64,000 nucleotides of DNA from positions 558,001 through 622,000 of the forward strand of contig JACCLO010000006.1 in the NCBI GenBank assembly GCA_029448655.1, read 5' to 3'. The stretch is from Wolfiporia cocos (taxonomy: Eukaryota; Basidiomycota; Agaricomycetes; Polyporales; Phaeolaceae). The position numbers and the translations under genes were made by a program. Position 1 is the stretch's first letter. Each line of letters opens with the position of its first letter. The notes below the pieces were generated by a model. It was not told where the DNA came from. It did not search any database and saw nothing but the letters and a program-made list of their open reading frames with translations. Positions 39,191 through 52,471 of this stretch are shown here, piece after piece.

Positions 39191-41823
39191 ATGTCCTTGC
39201 TGTTTAAACACCTGCGGGTGCATCAAATATTTGGTGCAAATACAGATGTAGGCAAGACCATTTTGACTACTGCTCTAGCTCGGGCGTCGGCAGCTCGAGG
39301 AATACCAGTGCACTACCTCAAGCCTGTCAGTACTGGTCACATTAGTAATGCTGACGACAAGTGAGAACTTGATTCTATACTCCATCTTATATTGGCGCTT
39401 AGGATCCCTAAGGCACATTGACTATTTTGTCGGGGACCGTAAAGCCAATGTAGACACTGCTTGTCTATTTCGTTTTGACGAGCCTGTGAGTCCGCATCTA
39501 GCGGTACGAATGGCTCAAGGCAGGCGATCACACAAGGTGCGGTATATCGTATGTCTTCCTGGCGTGACCAATCTTGAACTACGACAAGATGGATGCACCA
39601 ACAGATGATGCGTTTGTTAATGCAGTCTCGAGTCATATTAGAGAATGCGCAATGCACCACGATAGCATTAGCCATATGTACGTTGAGACTGCCGGCGGTG
39701 AGTCCTTATTCAGTTCGGACTTCATCGTTATAATGCCATAATAACAGAACGAATGATCTACAACAGGCGTACACAGCCCGACCCTATCTGGTACGACACA
39801 AGTAGATTGCTATCGACCTCTGTTCTTGCCCACTGTTCTGATTGGAGATTCACACCTTGGTGGCATCTCGACCACTATCTCCTCCTATGAGTCACTTGTT
39901 CTCCGGGGCTATATCATCGACATGGTTCTACTGTTTCACGACGGCTACTATCGTAACTGGGAATATCTGAAGCCTTACTTTGCTGATCGCGGCATCCATG
40001 TACTATCATTCGATGCTCCTCACAAGAGACTAGCAGACCCTGACGAGGAGAATGCGCTGATGAAAGCATACTACGCGAAGCTAGTGCCAGAGAACCATCA
40101 CAGTGCTATCTACGATGCGCTCGATCATTTGGACCAATGTCATGCCCGCAGACTTGCTGAACTAGAGTCGATGCCAAAGCGCACTCTCGACACTATCTGG
40201 TGGCCTTTCGTTCAACATGGACATGTGAAAGGCACGCCAGACGTGAATGTCATCGACAGCGCCTCTCAGGACTTCTTCACCGTCTACAATGGTCAATCTT
40301 CATCCACTCTAACATCCCCTCACGAGCCGCCTGTCTCATTACTGGAACCGCAATTTGACGGTTCTGCTTCATGGTGGACACAAGCACTGGGACACGCTAG
40401 GCCGGAACTCACTCTCGCTGCCGCCCACGCAGCGGGCCGGTATGGACATGTCATGTTCCCTCAGGCGACACATCTGCCTGCACTCCGACTCGCCGAACGA
40501 CTCGTCCACGAAGGTCCAGGCAAAGGGTGGGCTGCGCGCGCGTTCTTCTCGGACGATGGCTCGACCGGTATGGAGGTGGCACTCAAGATGGCACTGCGCG
40601 TGTTCTCCACCCGGCAGGGGTGTGATGTCGATGTGAAGGAACGGAAGAAGTGGGGGATCCTGGGCTTGAAGGGGAGCTACCATGGCGACACGATCGGCGC
40701 GATGGATGCGTGCAAGGAGGGCGTGTATACGTGCGAGTGGCATGAAGCGAAGGGCATCTGGCTCGATCCACCAACTGTCGCAAACCGCAAGGGCAGCTTT
40801 ATTATCTCACTCCCGCCAGCGATTGCGGAGTTGGCTGGCGCTGGGTCTGACACCGTCCGCGTGAGCTCATTGCAGGAGGCATACGCCGTGGAGTCTCGCA
40901 TCAAGTCCCCTCTTGCTCAGGCATACGAGTGCTTTATTGAGCAGACGCTGAAGAATCTCAAGGAGAATGGAGGCCCAACTATTGCAGCGCTTGTGCTTGA
41001 GCCTCTCGTGATGGGTGCAGGCGGGATGATCTTCGTTGATCCACTCTTTCAGCGTGTTCTCATCGATGTCGTGCGTCGCGAGCTAGGCTTGCCCGTCATC
41101 TTTGACGAGGTCTTCGCCGGGCTGTACCGGTTGGGGATGCGTAGCTCAGGGCCCCTCTTGGGGGTGCAACCGGACATCTCGGTGCATGCGAAGATCCTGA
41201 CCGGGGGGCTCGTGCCGCTGGCGGTCACACTGGCATCGGATTCGATCTTTCGGGCTTTCATGAGCGATAAAAAGATAGATGCGCTCCTGCATGGGCACAG
41301 CTATACTGCGTACCCACTTGGATGCGAGGTGGCAAACAAGACGCTGGATATCGTGGAGAAGATAGCAGCGAGCAACGATTGGGATCAGGCGCGAGCGAAG
41401 TGGAATGCTTCGGTTGCTAATCAAACCAGGGAGTCATCTGTCTGGAGCTTCTGGGATCCGGAGTTCGTTGACAAGGTCGCCCGCCTGTCTATTGTTAGCG
41501 AAGTCATGGCCCTCGGAACAGTGCTAGCCATTAAAATCAGAGATGACGCAGGTGGTAAGTTCGTCCGAATCTTCAGTCCAAATGGTTGCCTACTCAAAAT
41601 TTCTTCCCCAGGTTATCAATCACACTCTGCCCAGAAGCTGTTAGCGTCAATCAAGTACAGCGAGCAGAACAACTCTGTGTCAGCGGCACCAGGAGGTTCG
41701 CCTTTCGGCATCAACTATCGCACCTTGGGCGACGTCGCGTACTTCATATCGAGCCTGAATACTCCTGTTGCTGTTGTTCGGTCTATCCAGGACAGGATCT
41801 GGGTCACATTGACGTGCACCTGA
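39191..41823 (+). CDS. bioDA: Bifunctional dethiobiotin synthetase / DAPA aminotransferase
   Basis: Five exons (39191-39360, 39413-39536, 39589-39697, 39767-41554, 41612-41823) give about 800 aa. The N-terminal third is dethiobiotin synthetase with the P-loop GANTDVGKT and the ETAGGVHSPTLSGT motif; the rest is a class III PLP aminotransferase that converts KAPA to DAPA. Visible there are GSYHGDTIGAMD, the EPLVMGAGGM and IFDEVFAGLYR blocks, and the PLP lysine in AKILTGG. The fusion of the two central steps of biotin synthesis is usual in fungi and plants, often in mitochondria; here the start MSLLFKHLRVH is a weak presequence. Together they turn KAPA into dethiobiotin; biotin synthase is not in the window. 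Confidence 0.93.
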
Positions 41824-42112
41824 ATTCGGGCAATCTATCCACTGACGCGCCGCGAACGCGTTGTACCAGCTGTGATTTCTGTTGGACACTTGCGTCCCAG
41901 TGTTCGAGCGTTGAAAGCCCCAGTTAGCACGCCGAGGAATATGTTTCACAGAAGCTGAAGGCTACTCGGAAGCCTACACACTCGAAATTCGTGCTAGCGA
42001 GACAGTGCACATCCTAGTAGAGATACACAATATAAATTAATGTATATCCGAAATCGAGACGGAGACAACTATGTGTCAATTCAGCAAGCAAGGGAGCACC
42101 CGGGCGCATCTC

Positions 42113-45009
42113 TCATCTTATCGACCTGAATTTCGAAGTCTTGACTGGTCTTGGTAGGCGAGATGGTCCCGGCTCATCGTCTTCATCATCACCGTCGTTG
42201 TCCATACCATGAACATCGTCCATTCCTACATAGATTGGCGTCCCACCGGCACCACCACCCTTGATGAAGCCCCGTCTGCTATCCTTTGTGCCGACCCCAA
42301 TCAGCTCATCCGGATCTATATCCATAGGGTCATCGAGATCTTTCGGTCCATCCTCAGACCATAGATCGTCGCCCGCACGACGAAGTTCTTCGTCCAAAGT
42401 CTGTCTCCTTCGCTGCTGAGATGACGTCGTTGGTTGCGATTGCAGTTGAGACGATGAATCACGTCGGGGACCTGATGCATTATCAAGCGCAAACGTCCTT
42501 GGCCGGTTTATTACGTTCAAGATCGTTTTTCGCCCTTGTCTGGCCTCCATAGCAGGAGATGCAGGTTTAGCGGAAAGACTGCGACGCTCTGTCCCTGGAT
42601 GTCCGAGGGCGAGTGGGTCGTCCGAGTCCGACATTTGTTCGGATGGAGGTGGAGGCAGCTTCGGATGATTCCGCGCGGGAGGACGAGCTCTGCGAGGCGG
42701 CTTGAGGAGCGGTGACGTTGGTGGACGACGCGCAAATAAGTCATTTCCGCGTTGCTCTGTGCGTTTCGTCGATAGGCCTGGCGAAGGTTCGCGCTCGGGC
42801 TCGACCTCAGTGGGCACTACACGGACCAAATCCTCGGGCTCATCGGGCAGCATGTCAACGTCAATAATCTCAACCTCCTTCGGTTTCTCTGGAGTCCGCT
42901 GGGGCGCCTTTGGAATTCGTTCAGGCGCGACGGGCAATTCGTGCCGCTCATAACGGGGTGGCGTCGAGGGCAAGCGCAGAACGCTACGATCTTGCTCGTT
43001 CTCGTTATCGGAACACAGCGAGGGAGTTGTTATGTCGGTCTCGGTAGCAGCGATGGATGGCCATCCGCGTGGGGGAATATGTGATGGTGGTGGGATTGAT
43101 AACGACGAGGCGGATGATGGCGGCGCTATAGCAGAGTCATTAGTCGTTCGCGAGTCGAATGATGTATGGGAATCATTCGAGGTCTGCGAGTCATTCGAGG
43201 TCTGCGACGACGACGAGGATGCGGATGATGCTGACGATGGCGGTGCGTTGTAACTCGTGCGGGGCAGCGGGAAATCGGTCACCCTGCGTTTCGCGGGGGC
43301 AGACCCTTCTCCGCCGCCCACTTCACTGCCATTCCATTTCCGCTTGCCTCCGATATGCGATTCCACCGTACTGAACGACCGCTCGCCGTACACATATCCC
43401 GTGTCGCTCGATAGTCTGCTTGTGCTGGTTGGTGGAGGCATCAGGCTATTCCCACTTCCAGGTGCACCGCCGACCTTGCGCAGCCGCACAGTCTTCATCT
43501 CGCTCAGAAATGCCGCCATCTTGTCTTGCGGGAGGTTGATGGCAGGGAGACCGGACCTGCGCGGACGCCCAGAGCCAACATTGATGGGTGCTTCTTTGGG
43601 CGGGACTGTAGGCTTTAAATTTGCACGAGCGGATGCCAGGAATGATTTGGGGTCTTGAGACGTTCGAAGACTGCGAGGAGGCTTCAACTTCGCAGGCAAC
43701 GGTGGAGGTGGAGGTGGTAAGCGTGGCGCAGCAGTAGGTTCTTTGGCCAATAGCTATAGTAATACTTAGTGTGGTATTCATAGCAAGTAAATGCAGCGCA
43801 GTTACCTGAGCCTTCAGCTTTGCTACCTCTTCTTCAAGCATCTTAATCCGCAATCTGTCTCGCTCGCGCTCCTCGTCGTCTAAGCCAGACTCATTGCGCA
43901 TGTGTGCCTCACGCGCGGCGCGAAGCTCACGCTCTTTGCCGTACATCTGGATCTCACCGGAAGTGTCGCACGCACGTTCCTTGCCCCTCGCCTTGGATGA
44001 TTTGATTACGGGTACACTAGTCGCGTCAATCCTATCGCCTTCTCTTCGAATCTCGCCTGAAAACTCCGCTGTACCAGCTCTTGATGTACGGGGCAGCGAC
44101 ACTGACGTAGCAGCATGGCCAGCTGGCTTATGCAAATCGATGCGTGCATACGCATGACTTCCTGCCCGCAGCTGCGTGCTGGTCTTTGTGGCCATGTTCT
44201 CGGACTGTTCACCAGCATCCTCTGTCCGATGCAGCTCGCTCATGCGTGCCTCAACGTTCATCACAGACGATGAATCATCTGTTATGATCAGAGAGGCAGA
44301 TCTTTCAGCTCTCGCGCCCTCGGAAGGAGGACTAGGCGTGCGCGGCAGAGCACGAGTGTGGCGCGTTGACATGGAGAGAGCCGCTTCTGGCACGAGCGAC
44401 TCTGAGCGTGGGAAGAGTGATCCGGGCATAGTGGTAGGAGATGATCGCAACTTCAAGTCGTGGATGGGAATGAATGAGGAAGAGCGAGTAGGCGGACCTG
44501 CGAACGGATTACAATAGTTCTCTGCTCGATCTGATTGACTTACGATGATTCAGCTCAGCAACGTGTATCGGAGCAAGGGTCGACGAGGACGAGAAAGGAG
44601 AGGACCCTCTGGACATAGAAGATCTCTTCCTCAACTTGTGTTCACGCGAGGCAGCACCCTCCGACTCATCCTCGCTGTTGACAGTCCGCTTGCGGTACGG
44701 TTGACGAGAGCCGTCCCGCTCGCAACTTGCTCGCGACCGTTTCTTCTCGCCCACGATATTGTCTACATTCCTCCCCCCCTTGCCGAAACTATCGTCTAAT
44801 TTGACGCGTGATGTAGAAGCTTGCGGACGAATTTGAACCTGTTTGACTACATCATTTCCGTTCCCACGCAACTCGACGAGAAATGAACCGACCTGTGGCT
44901 CACCCCGTCCTGCTGCAGTTGAGACGAAAGATTCAAACTCGCGGGAGACGAAGCTGAAGACACTGGAGAGAAGACCGCTACTAGATGTTTGCTGGGTGTC
45001 GCGCGCCAT
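42113..45009 (-). CDS. Unknown large disordered protein, about 932 aa
   Basis: Three exons (45009-44544, 44497-43806, 43753-42113) join in frame. The N-terminus has SSVFSFVSREFESFV, followed by long Ser/Arg/Glu-rich disordered sequence. A coiled segment (RERDRLRIKMLEEEVAKLKAQ-like) spans the second splice. Then comes a polyproline run (RLPPPPPPLPAKLKPP) and a short helix with the spacing of a WH2 actin-binding motif (MAAFLSEMKTVRLRKVG), which is suggestive only. Repeats of SQTSNDSQTSND occur near 43160-43200. Many Ser-Pro and Thr-Pro sites suggest phosphorylation. The C-terminus is acidic and then basic. It faces the biotin gene tail to tail, 289 bp apart. No family recognised; cytoskeletal or cell-cycle role is a guess. 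Confidence 0.75.
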
Positions 45010-45731
45010 GGAGGTGAAGAACCAAGTTCAGAACAGTCAACAAACAGCCGTCAACAACAAATCACGCGCATATTCCCCCTTAGCACAGGACGGGTGCTCT
45101 CGTTCGTTCACTCGGAGAAAAAAAAGGAAAATTTCTACTTATACGTGTTTTATGGGTCTTTGCGAGCTGACAAAGAATCTATGGATCGCTTTCATGAGCC
45201 CACTTGCGTTGTACCCGTCGCCGCTGCCCATGCAGGGTTGTTTGCGCTTATTAGGATCGAAGGCTGCTGCATAATAGGAGCAAGCAGCTGCTACAAGATC
45301 AGCCACACCGCTCACTGATTGTTCATAACAAGGTCACCATGCCAATTGTCTTCGCCCAACGGGGTCAATCTACCATTGCTTTAAGAATGATTCGACTAGA
45401 TGATCTCCGCATTTACAGACGATTTCAGGACATCACGGAGGAGATTGACATGCGCCTGCTGCGATGCCACAAGCGTACGTCTTTTGTCACAAATCCCGAT
45501 GAACGTGCCCTTGACTACTCCCGCCTCACTACATGATAGAGTAGCTTCACCGATCCAGCGTTTATTAGCACGACTACGGATTAAGTAGTTATATTCTCGA
45601 GATATGACAAATACGGAATCCGGCCGAACAGACTCAAAATTTCGCGCAAACAATGTTCAATTTAACCAGGAATCGGGATCGTAAAGAGCATTCTTGACTA
45701 CGAATCCTCAAAGAAGTCTATTAAATCCTGC
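45010..45731. other. Intergenic region, nothing recognised
   Basis: Contains the promoter of the 932-aa gene and the 3' end of the coiled-coil gene. Short ORFs at 45339-45536 (plus) and 45396-45653 (minus) match nothing. Confidence 0.45.
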
Positions 45732-47005
45732 CTATGTCTCCAAATCTTCTCTTGCTCTGTCAGCGTACTGCTGTCAAAATGATGCAGATATAAATCTGAG
45801 TATTAAGTAACGCACCTCAAATAGCACACTGTTCCACCGCCTCCCGGAAAAGCGCTTGATCGAGGGACCTGGCGCGTTCTCGTTCTCCTTGCCGGCCACG
45901 TTGGTCAGTTCTGCGCATGGGATTGCCGATGATATAGGGCGACATTGGCAGCCAAGGGCTTGTTCTGTGAGCTTCTCTACGATCTTCTGGGCTTCCTTCA
46001 GGCTCGCGGCTGAGGTCTTCAACTTGTGCAATGACGTTTGCAGGTCTTTGTTCTCAAGTTCGACAGCGTGCATCATTGCCAGCTGGGCAATCGCTGTGTC
46101 ATATTTTCGCTGGATATCATCTTTTTCCTTTATCGCACGTGTCACCGCCGCGTCCATTCGTTTGACGTCCCCCGCTAGTCTGTCATTTGATGCCTCGATC
46201 TCCTCCAGCTCACGAGTCATCTGGTCTGCCTTCTGCGCTGCCGTGCTCTCGAAGTCATTGCGCTCCGCTACAGCTGCCTCGACCTGCGCCTCGATGCTCT
46301 CGAGCTTCTCATGAAACTGGCTTTGAACAACTTGATGACGATTGCTAAGCTCCTCGAGAGCCGCCTCCGCTTCCTGACGGAGGTGACGTTCCTCCCGCAG
46401 CTCATTTTGGAGTCCCTTCTCACGTTCTTCGAAGAGCGCTTCTACTTCTCTTGTTCTGCACATTGCCAACTGGAGCTCTTGTAACGCTGCGTCTCTTGCT
46501 GAACGCTCTGCTCCTATTGTATCCTGCGCTTCGGCAAGGGACTCCTCGAGGCTTGCAAGCTTCTTCGCGGCTTCTTGGTTCTCGAGATGTCGGAATCGGC
46601 TTGGGATAGCATCACTACCGTGTGTCGTGATTCCCGCGACCATATGCAATTCCTCGCTCCGATATTCTATATTGTATCCAGCCGTTGCCAATTCTGGCTC
46701 AACCCTAGCTCGGACAAGCTTGTCGATGTGGCGCTCTAGCGTTGTGATACGTGCTTGCTGTAGGCGATGGATGACTGCCTGCTTATGCAATCTCTCTTGG
46801 TATCGGAAGGTGCGGCTAATCATGGATGAAAGTACGGTGGCTTTTCTGTCTCCGTGGATCTAGGAGAGGGAATAAGTAAAAATAAATGATCTTAGCCGAC
46901 AAAATCAACGCATACTGAATGACATATCGTTGCCGGCTTTCGACTATGATTGTCCTCGTTTCCGCGAGGTCCAAAGCGACGATGATGGAGGTGAGATAGC
47001 ATCAT
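45732..47005 (-). CDS. Unknown coiled-coil protein, about 390 aa
   Basis: Three exons are inferred: 47005-46916, 46859-45816 and 45770-45732. Most of the protein (about residues 45-340) is a continuous charged coiled coil: LQQARITTLERHIDKLVRAR, then LEESLAEAQDTIGAERSARD and onward. Near the C-terminus is VAGKENENAPGPSIKRFSG, resembling a KEN-box-like KENENAP that could mark it for APC/C-dependent destruction, and GRRWNSVLFE. This hints at a spindle or cell-cycle structural protein, but is not proof. The first exon depends on a GTATGC donor and adds MMLSHLHHRR; if wrong, the start is ATG 46823. Confidence 0.7.
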
Positions 47006-47456
47006 GATATAGATATATATCACGCAGGATATGCGCTTCTTGCTCCCGAGCTGTAGAGATCGTGGTAAGCCGAGTTGGCAATAGTGGCTGACATAGTGTT
47101 AACGGATGGTGAGTCATATTGTGGTTTACTATCGAATTAGAAACTGAACTAGATCCATTGCAGTGCGCATCATGTTGTGGCTATGGTCGAAGTGATATGC
47201 TGCTATGGACAATCGCTATATATATATGCAACACCACGTGAGCGCATTCCAGCTCAGGAACGTCTATCTTGTAATACTAGCTCGCGCGATCATGATGTGC
47301 ATCTATTGTCTGATCAGATCGCCAAAATCGACTGCAGCTGCAGGCATCCTTACTATCTATCTGACGCCATGCTGTACTATGGAACGGTATTGGGACCTTC
47401 TAAGCATATTGCATTCTATGATACGAAATGCAGCTATATCTCCCAAATGCGCCGTC
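47006..47456. other. Short intergenic region
   Basis: Overlapping plus-strand ORFs at 47177-47504 match nothing. An AT-rich GATATATATCTATATC run at about 47008-47023 may be the TATA region of the coiled-coil gene. Confidence 0.4.
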
Positions 47457-48526
47457 TCATGCGCTAGGATGTTCTACCGAGGATGCCACACCGATAGGCG
47501 TTGAAGTCCCCGATGCAGCTACCGCCGCCTCAGGCTTAGACTCAACTGCCTCGAGGACACGCAGGACCCCACCAAAGTCGGCGATTTGTCCAGGTGCATA
47601 GCGTTCGAACTGGGTATGCCTCTCGTATGCAATCTCCGCTGCAGACATCTGTGGCGCAATGACCAGTTAGACCTGCGTGAGAAGCATAATACTACTTAAA
47701 CATACTAGAATCTCCGCCGTTAGCCCCTTTACAGGCGATGCAGTACTACGGAACCGGTGCATGCGATATGAGATATTGCCAAGAAAAGCTAGAATTCGGT
47801 CATCTGTGTTCTAACGCTTTGTCAGCACGTATATATCCGCATATATATGCTGTTGCCATACGTGAAGATCTTCAGCGTAAGGCCAATCAGCTGATCCTTT
47901 CTCTGCAAGATTTTCTTTCAACATGATTCCCGGATCAAGGAGAGCCTCGAGAGGGTGATCGAATATCCGCTCCACTTCGTCCTCATTCGCCTTCAGCTGG
48001 TCCAAGACATTCAGGTTTGTAAGGAGAGCAACGACAGGTCGGACAACAACTTTCCTGTTAGACAGGAAAGGTCGTAATATGCAAACGGTACGAATATCAG
48101 CACAATCCCGGGGTAGTCCAACTTCCTCATTCGCTTCGCGATACTGTCACTGAATTAGTGATTTACTGCGTGCATGGCATATTGCAGAGCCTACGGCAGT
48201 TTCAATGGCATTGGCATCATTCTCATCTACCTTTCCACCCGGAAGAGCTGTTTCCCCAGGGTGTGCACGAAGACTCTTTGATCGAGTAGTGAGCAGTACT
48301 TTGAGCTCGCCTGCTTTCTCATATAGCAGTATGAGAACGGCGGCCAGTCTTGACTGGTTCGACCTGAGCACTATGTCAGATAGATGGCTCATGAGAGACG
48401 AGGTACAAAAACATACAAGTTTACTTGCTCTACGCGATGTGATTCTAATCTCTCGATACAAAGTCTCGACTTCGGCGAAAGCAATCCTAGCGCTGAGGAA
48501 GTCGAAACGGCCGTAACGTTCGACAT
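47457..48526 (-). CDS. NUDIX hydrolase of the CoA pyrophosphatase (PCD1/NUDT7) type
   Basis: Five exons (48526-48417, 48363-48195, 48143-47862, 47810-47706, 47648-47457) give about 285 aa. The order LLTTRSKSLR, HPGETALPGGKVD, then ETAYREANEEVGL is the signature of NUDIX enzymes that cleave CoA and oxidised CoA to phosphopantetheine and 3',5'-ADP. The NUDIX helix RE..EEVG supplies the metal-binding glutamates. The middle (RPVVALLTNL, EVERIFDHPLEALLDP) also follows the family. Related enzymes are often peroxisomal; the C-terminus here (VEHPSA) is not a clear peroxisomal signal. Exon 3 depends on skipping a nearer AG that would give a stop. Confidence 0.88.
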
Positions 48527-49234
48527 GACGTTTCGAAAGGTGTCCTATGGGGGGTGCTTGGAGAGCTTGATCCGATTCTTATAAGGGTAAGCTGCCAAGC
48601 TAGGCCGGACACCTCATTCGTCCCCGGTTTGTGGTGCCACATCACATTGGCAATATCACGTGTCTTGTGTCGAGGTGACGCGTACGGGCGCTTTTGGTGA
48701 TCACTGATACACGGACAATCCTACGCTGAGTTATTCACATCATACCCAATTCCATAGACAAAAACATTGAAATCACTCTATAGTCGTTAGGTATTCTGAA
48801 AAGGAAAAAAATCAGCTGCATTGGACCTAGGACCAACGCCGCGCCGAGCAGGATTTACCAGCCGCCACGGATAATAGTGCTAGTTTACATGCATCCTGTA
48901 GGTATGAGTCAAATCCTATTGGGAAAAATGACTGGACTGTTCCAGATTGGTGAAAACCCTATGTTGGTGGCAGGTCTAGCCGTCCGCAGGGTCGACGTTC
49001 CACTACACTTGCCAAATGTGGGTGTCGCTATAGGTGCCGATGCGGTCTCACGATCGGGATCAAACACGCATGCTCAGCGCTTGCTGAGAGTCTGTAGACT
49101 CTGTACCATCACGTTACCGTAGCCGGAGCGTTGGCTGTGACTATTGTGCTGAGCTGATTATCCTGCATCACCAGCTGGATGTACTCTGCGCATAAACCGA
49201 TATATACCGAATGCACGACTGATAATACCGGAAG
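48527..49234. other. Intergenic region between the NUDIX gene and VPS34
   Basis: The genes are divergent, so both promoters lie here. CTTATAAGAATC at about 48575 may serve the NUDIX gene (minus). A short ORF at 48877-49122 matches nothing. Confidence 0.45.
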
Positions 49235-52200
49235 ATGGACAAGGACAATCGAGATGACTTCACCTTCGCCAAGCTCAGCGAGCTCAAGATGCAGGTTACA
49301 TTCCGGATGTAAACAGAAACCTGCCGCATCTACTCATTGAAGCATTGTTGACCTCGCTACTAGATCACAGTTTGAGGGCACTCGCAAGCCGCGGCCATAC
49401 ACGGAGTTGCTGGAGAAGCCAGAACTACGCTTCCATGGCGTACAGCAATCTCCGTGAGTATATCATCAATGGTTCTTGTGTGCGATTGTTAATGAAACCA
49501 CAGTGAGCTCTCTGACCTATATGTGACCTGCCAACTAATTGCGGATAACAAACCACTCACCATCCCATCTCGAACATCATATAAAGCTTTTAAGAAAGAC
49601 TACACGTACGCAGTTCCTGATGTTTGCAAACTGGTGGAATGATCATGGGTATATAGCTGGAACGAGTGGATTGCCTTTCCAATCCGTTACTGTGATCTCC
49701 CACTGAGCTCACAAATCACCTTCACTGTGTGGGACATCGCAGGCCCCAGATCGGCCGTACCAGTAGGAGGCACTACTTTCCGTCTTTTTGGGAAGAAATG
49801 GTAGGCACCTCAATATTTCTGTTGTGTATTTGCCGCGCTATTTGCTGAATACGATGATGCAGGAGCCTCAGACGAGGTAAACATCGACTTCTTCTATGGC
49901 CGGATCGTGAGGCGGATGGTTCGATTGAAACAACCACTCCTAGTAAGATCGGTACTAGAGATGAGATCGGGAGACTGGATAAGGTATGTTCGTGAGTTGT
50001 TATGGGTCTGGGACAGACAAGAAACCATCTCCTGCCAGTTGATGAAGAAGTATGAAAGAGGGGACCTACCAAAGTCAGACTGGCTTGATGTCATGATGTT
50101 CCGCAAGATGGAGGAGATAAATGCTGTACGTGTTCGTCTGTTTCCAATTCCAAGAATAATCTGACACTCCACAGGCAGAGAAGGAGAAATCGGAAAACAT
50201 GTACTTACACATCGATCTGCCGAGATTTGACTTTCCAGTCATTTTCTGTGAACCCGTATGTTGGAAATACGAGCATCATCTCCTTCGCTGAAGATTACTA
50301 GGATTCTTCGAACTTACCACCCACATCTACAAATGTGCCTGTTTCAGCCACCCCAGCACCCCTGGCTCCACAGTCCGCATCTTCCTTGGACACGTCGCTG
50401 TGGGCAGTGGTAGATCCCGATATTGCACGCGAGAATCCTGTGGAAGACAAACATCGACGTCTTGTCCGCAGCCACCGTAGCAGTCCGTACGATAGGGAAT
50501 TGAAGCCAAATGCGAAGATTCGCGACGAACTTTCGGTTGGTCTCCCCTTTCGCCCCCCTCCGACCCCTTGTGCGAAGGAACCGCTGATGAATAGATCCTA
50601 TACAGGAGATTCTAAATTACGCGCCTAGTCAGCCGTTAACCTCAGAAGAAAAGGACCTTATCTGGAAGTTCCGCTTCTACTTGACAAGGGACAAGCGAGG
50701 TCTTACCAAGTTCCTCAAATCTGTCACATGGCGGGATCCATCCGAAGTCAAGCAAGCTGTGGAAGAACTGCTCCCTCAATGGACAGAAATCGACACAGAT
50801 GATGCCCTCGAGCTTCTAGGACCTAACACGGTTGACTCTCGCGTCCGAGCGTATGCGGTGAAGCAGCTTAGCAGGGCTGATGATGATGTGCGCTATATGT
50901 GCTATCATTGCTTGCGGGATGACCTGACACTTGAGCAGGAATTGCTGCTTTACCTCCTTCAGCTCGTTCAAGCATTGAGATTTGAGAGTGCAGCCAGTGA
51001 TCAGAGGTCATCGCGGTCAACCTTGAGTGCAATCTCAAATGATGACAGCGGGCTTGCTGACTTTCTCATATCGCGCGCCGTGCGGAACCCAATACTCGGC
51101 AACCGTTTCCACTGGTACCTCATGGTTGAGGTGGCCATGGAAGACAAAGTAGTAGCAAAGATGTACGGCAAAGTAGCATACAATTTCATGCAGATGCTGG
51201 AGGCAAGTCATCTCCTTCATTGGTCGAATGTCACTGAGTTGCCTTGCTCTTGGTCAATAGTCTGAAGGGAACGCTGAACGTCGAGAGCTCATGCGTCGCC
51301 AAGGAGAGATGGTTGACACGCTCGCGAAGCGGGCGCGCGATTTGCGGACCTCCAAGGACCCACGCCCGAAGAAGATCGAGAAGCTCCGAGCATTCCTAGC
51401 TGACTCAAAGAACAATCTTGCATTGATGCCACCTCTGCCGCTCCCGTTAAACGCTCGCGTAGAGGTGACGGGCATCATTGCAGAGAAATCGAGCGTCTTC
51501 AAGTCAAACATGTTCCCGATGCTGCTGTACTTCCAGTGTGTCGACGGCTCCGAGTATCCGCTCATTTTCAAGGACGGAGACGATATGCGGCAGGACCAGC
51601 TTGTCATCCAGCTGTTTACCCTCATGGACAGGCTATTGCGAAAAGAGAATCTGGACTTGAAGCTGAGCCCGTACGATGTGCTTGCCACTGGCCCTTCTCA
51701 AGGCATGGTGCAATTTATACCCAGCAAGACAATTGCCGCCATCGTGAGCGAACATGGGACACTCCTCAACTATTTGCGGGCGCATTATCCTGACGAAGGG
51801 AGCGTCGGCACGTTCGGGGTAGAGCCTGGGGTTATCGACACGTTCGTGAGGAGTTGCGGTGAGTTTCACACTTCTCGTCGAATGAGCTTAACCTGACTCG
51901 ATTGCAGCGGGGTACTGCGTTGTAACGTATCTACTGGGCGTCGGTGATCGACATCTCGATAATTTACTTTTAGCTCCCGATGGTATGCCGATTCGCATTC
52001 TCAGCTGTCACTGCGCTGAACATGATCTTCCAGGTCACTTTTTTCACGGTGAGCTTTGATATCATGAGTGCATTCTGTGTACTGACAATGAATCTAGTTG
52101 ACTTTGGTTACATCCTTGGGCGTGACCCCAAGCCACTGGCACCGCCAGTGAAGGTCTGCAAGGAAATGGTTGACGCCATGGGAGGTGTACAGTCTATGCA

Positions 52201-52471
52201 CTATACGCGCTTCAAGAATTTCTGCTTTACTGCATTCAACATCCTCCGGAAGAGCGCAAACCTGATCCTCAACTTGGTCACCTTGATGGTCGATGCAAAC
52301 ATCCCACATATCAAGCACAGAGACGTCCATGAGCAAGTATTAGGCAAATTCTGCCTGGAGCTCACGGAGGAACAGGCCATTGAGCATTTTGAGAAGCTCT
52401 TAAACGACATATCGCCTTTCACGGTTGTCTTGGACAGAATGCATGACTGGGCACAATACTGGAGGAGCTGA
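49235..52471 (+). CDS. VPS34: Class III phosphatidylinositol 3-kinase Vps34
   Basis: Fourteen exons join in frame to about 846 aa: 49235-49308, 49364-49453, 49504-49605, 49657-49800, 49863-49983, 50039-50125, 50175-50255, 50302-50535, 50606-50887, 50939-51202, 51261-51858, 51908-51982, 52034-52048 and 52098-52471. It makes PI3P from phosphatidylinositol on endosomes and autophagic membranes, working with Vps15 and Atg6/Vps30. Order: C2 domain ([15 protein letters not shown]), helical PIK domain ([15 protein letters not shown] and [13 protein letters not shown]), kinase with [12 protein letters not shown], catalytic loop GVGDRHLDN and [11 protein letters not shown], and the C-terminal helix ending WAQYWRS. 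Intron 10 (51203-51260) has a perfect GCAAGT donor. Exon 13 is only 15 nt (HFFH). All catalytic residues are present. Confidence 0.95.

Noticed and set aside
46823..46823. ATG 46823 as the start of the coiled-coil gene
   Set aside because: An upstream exon with ATG 47005 joins in phase through a 56-nt intron and the frame is open before 46823; kept as the alternative.
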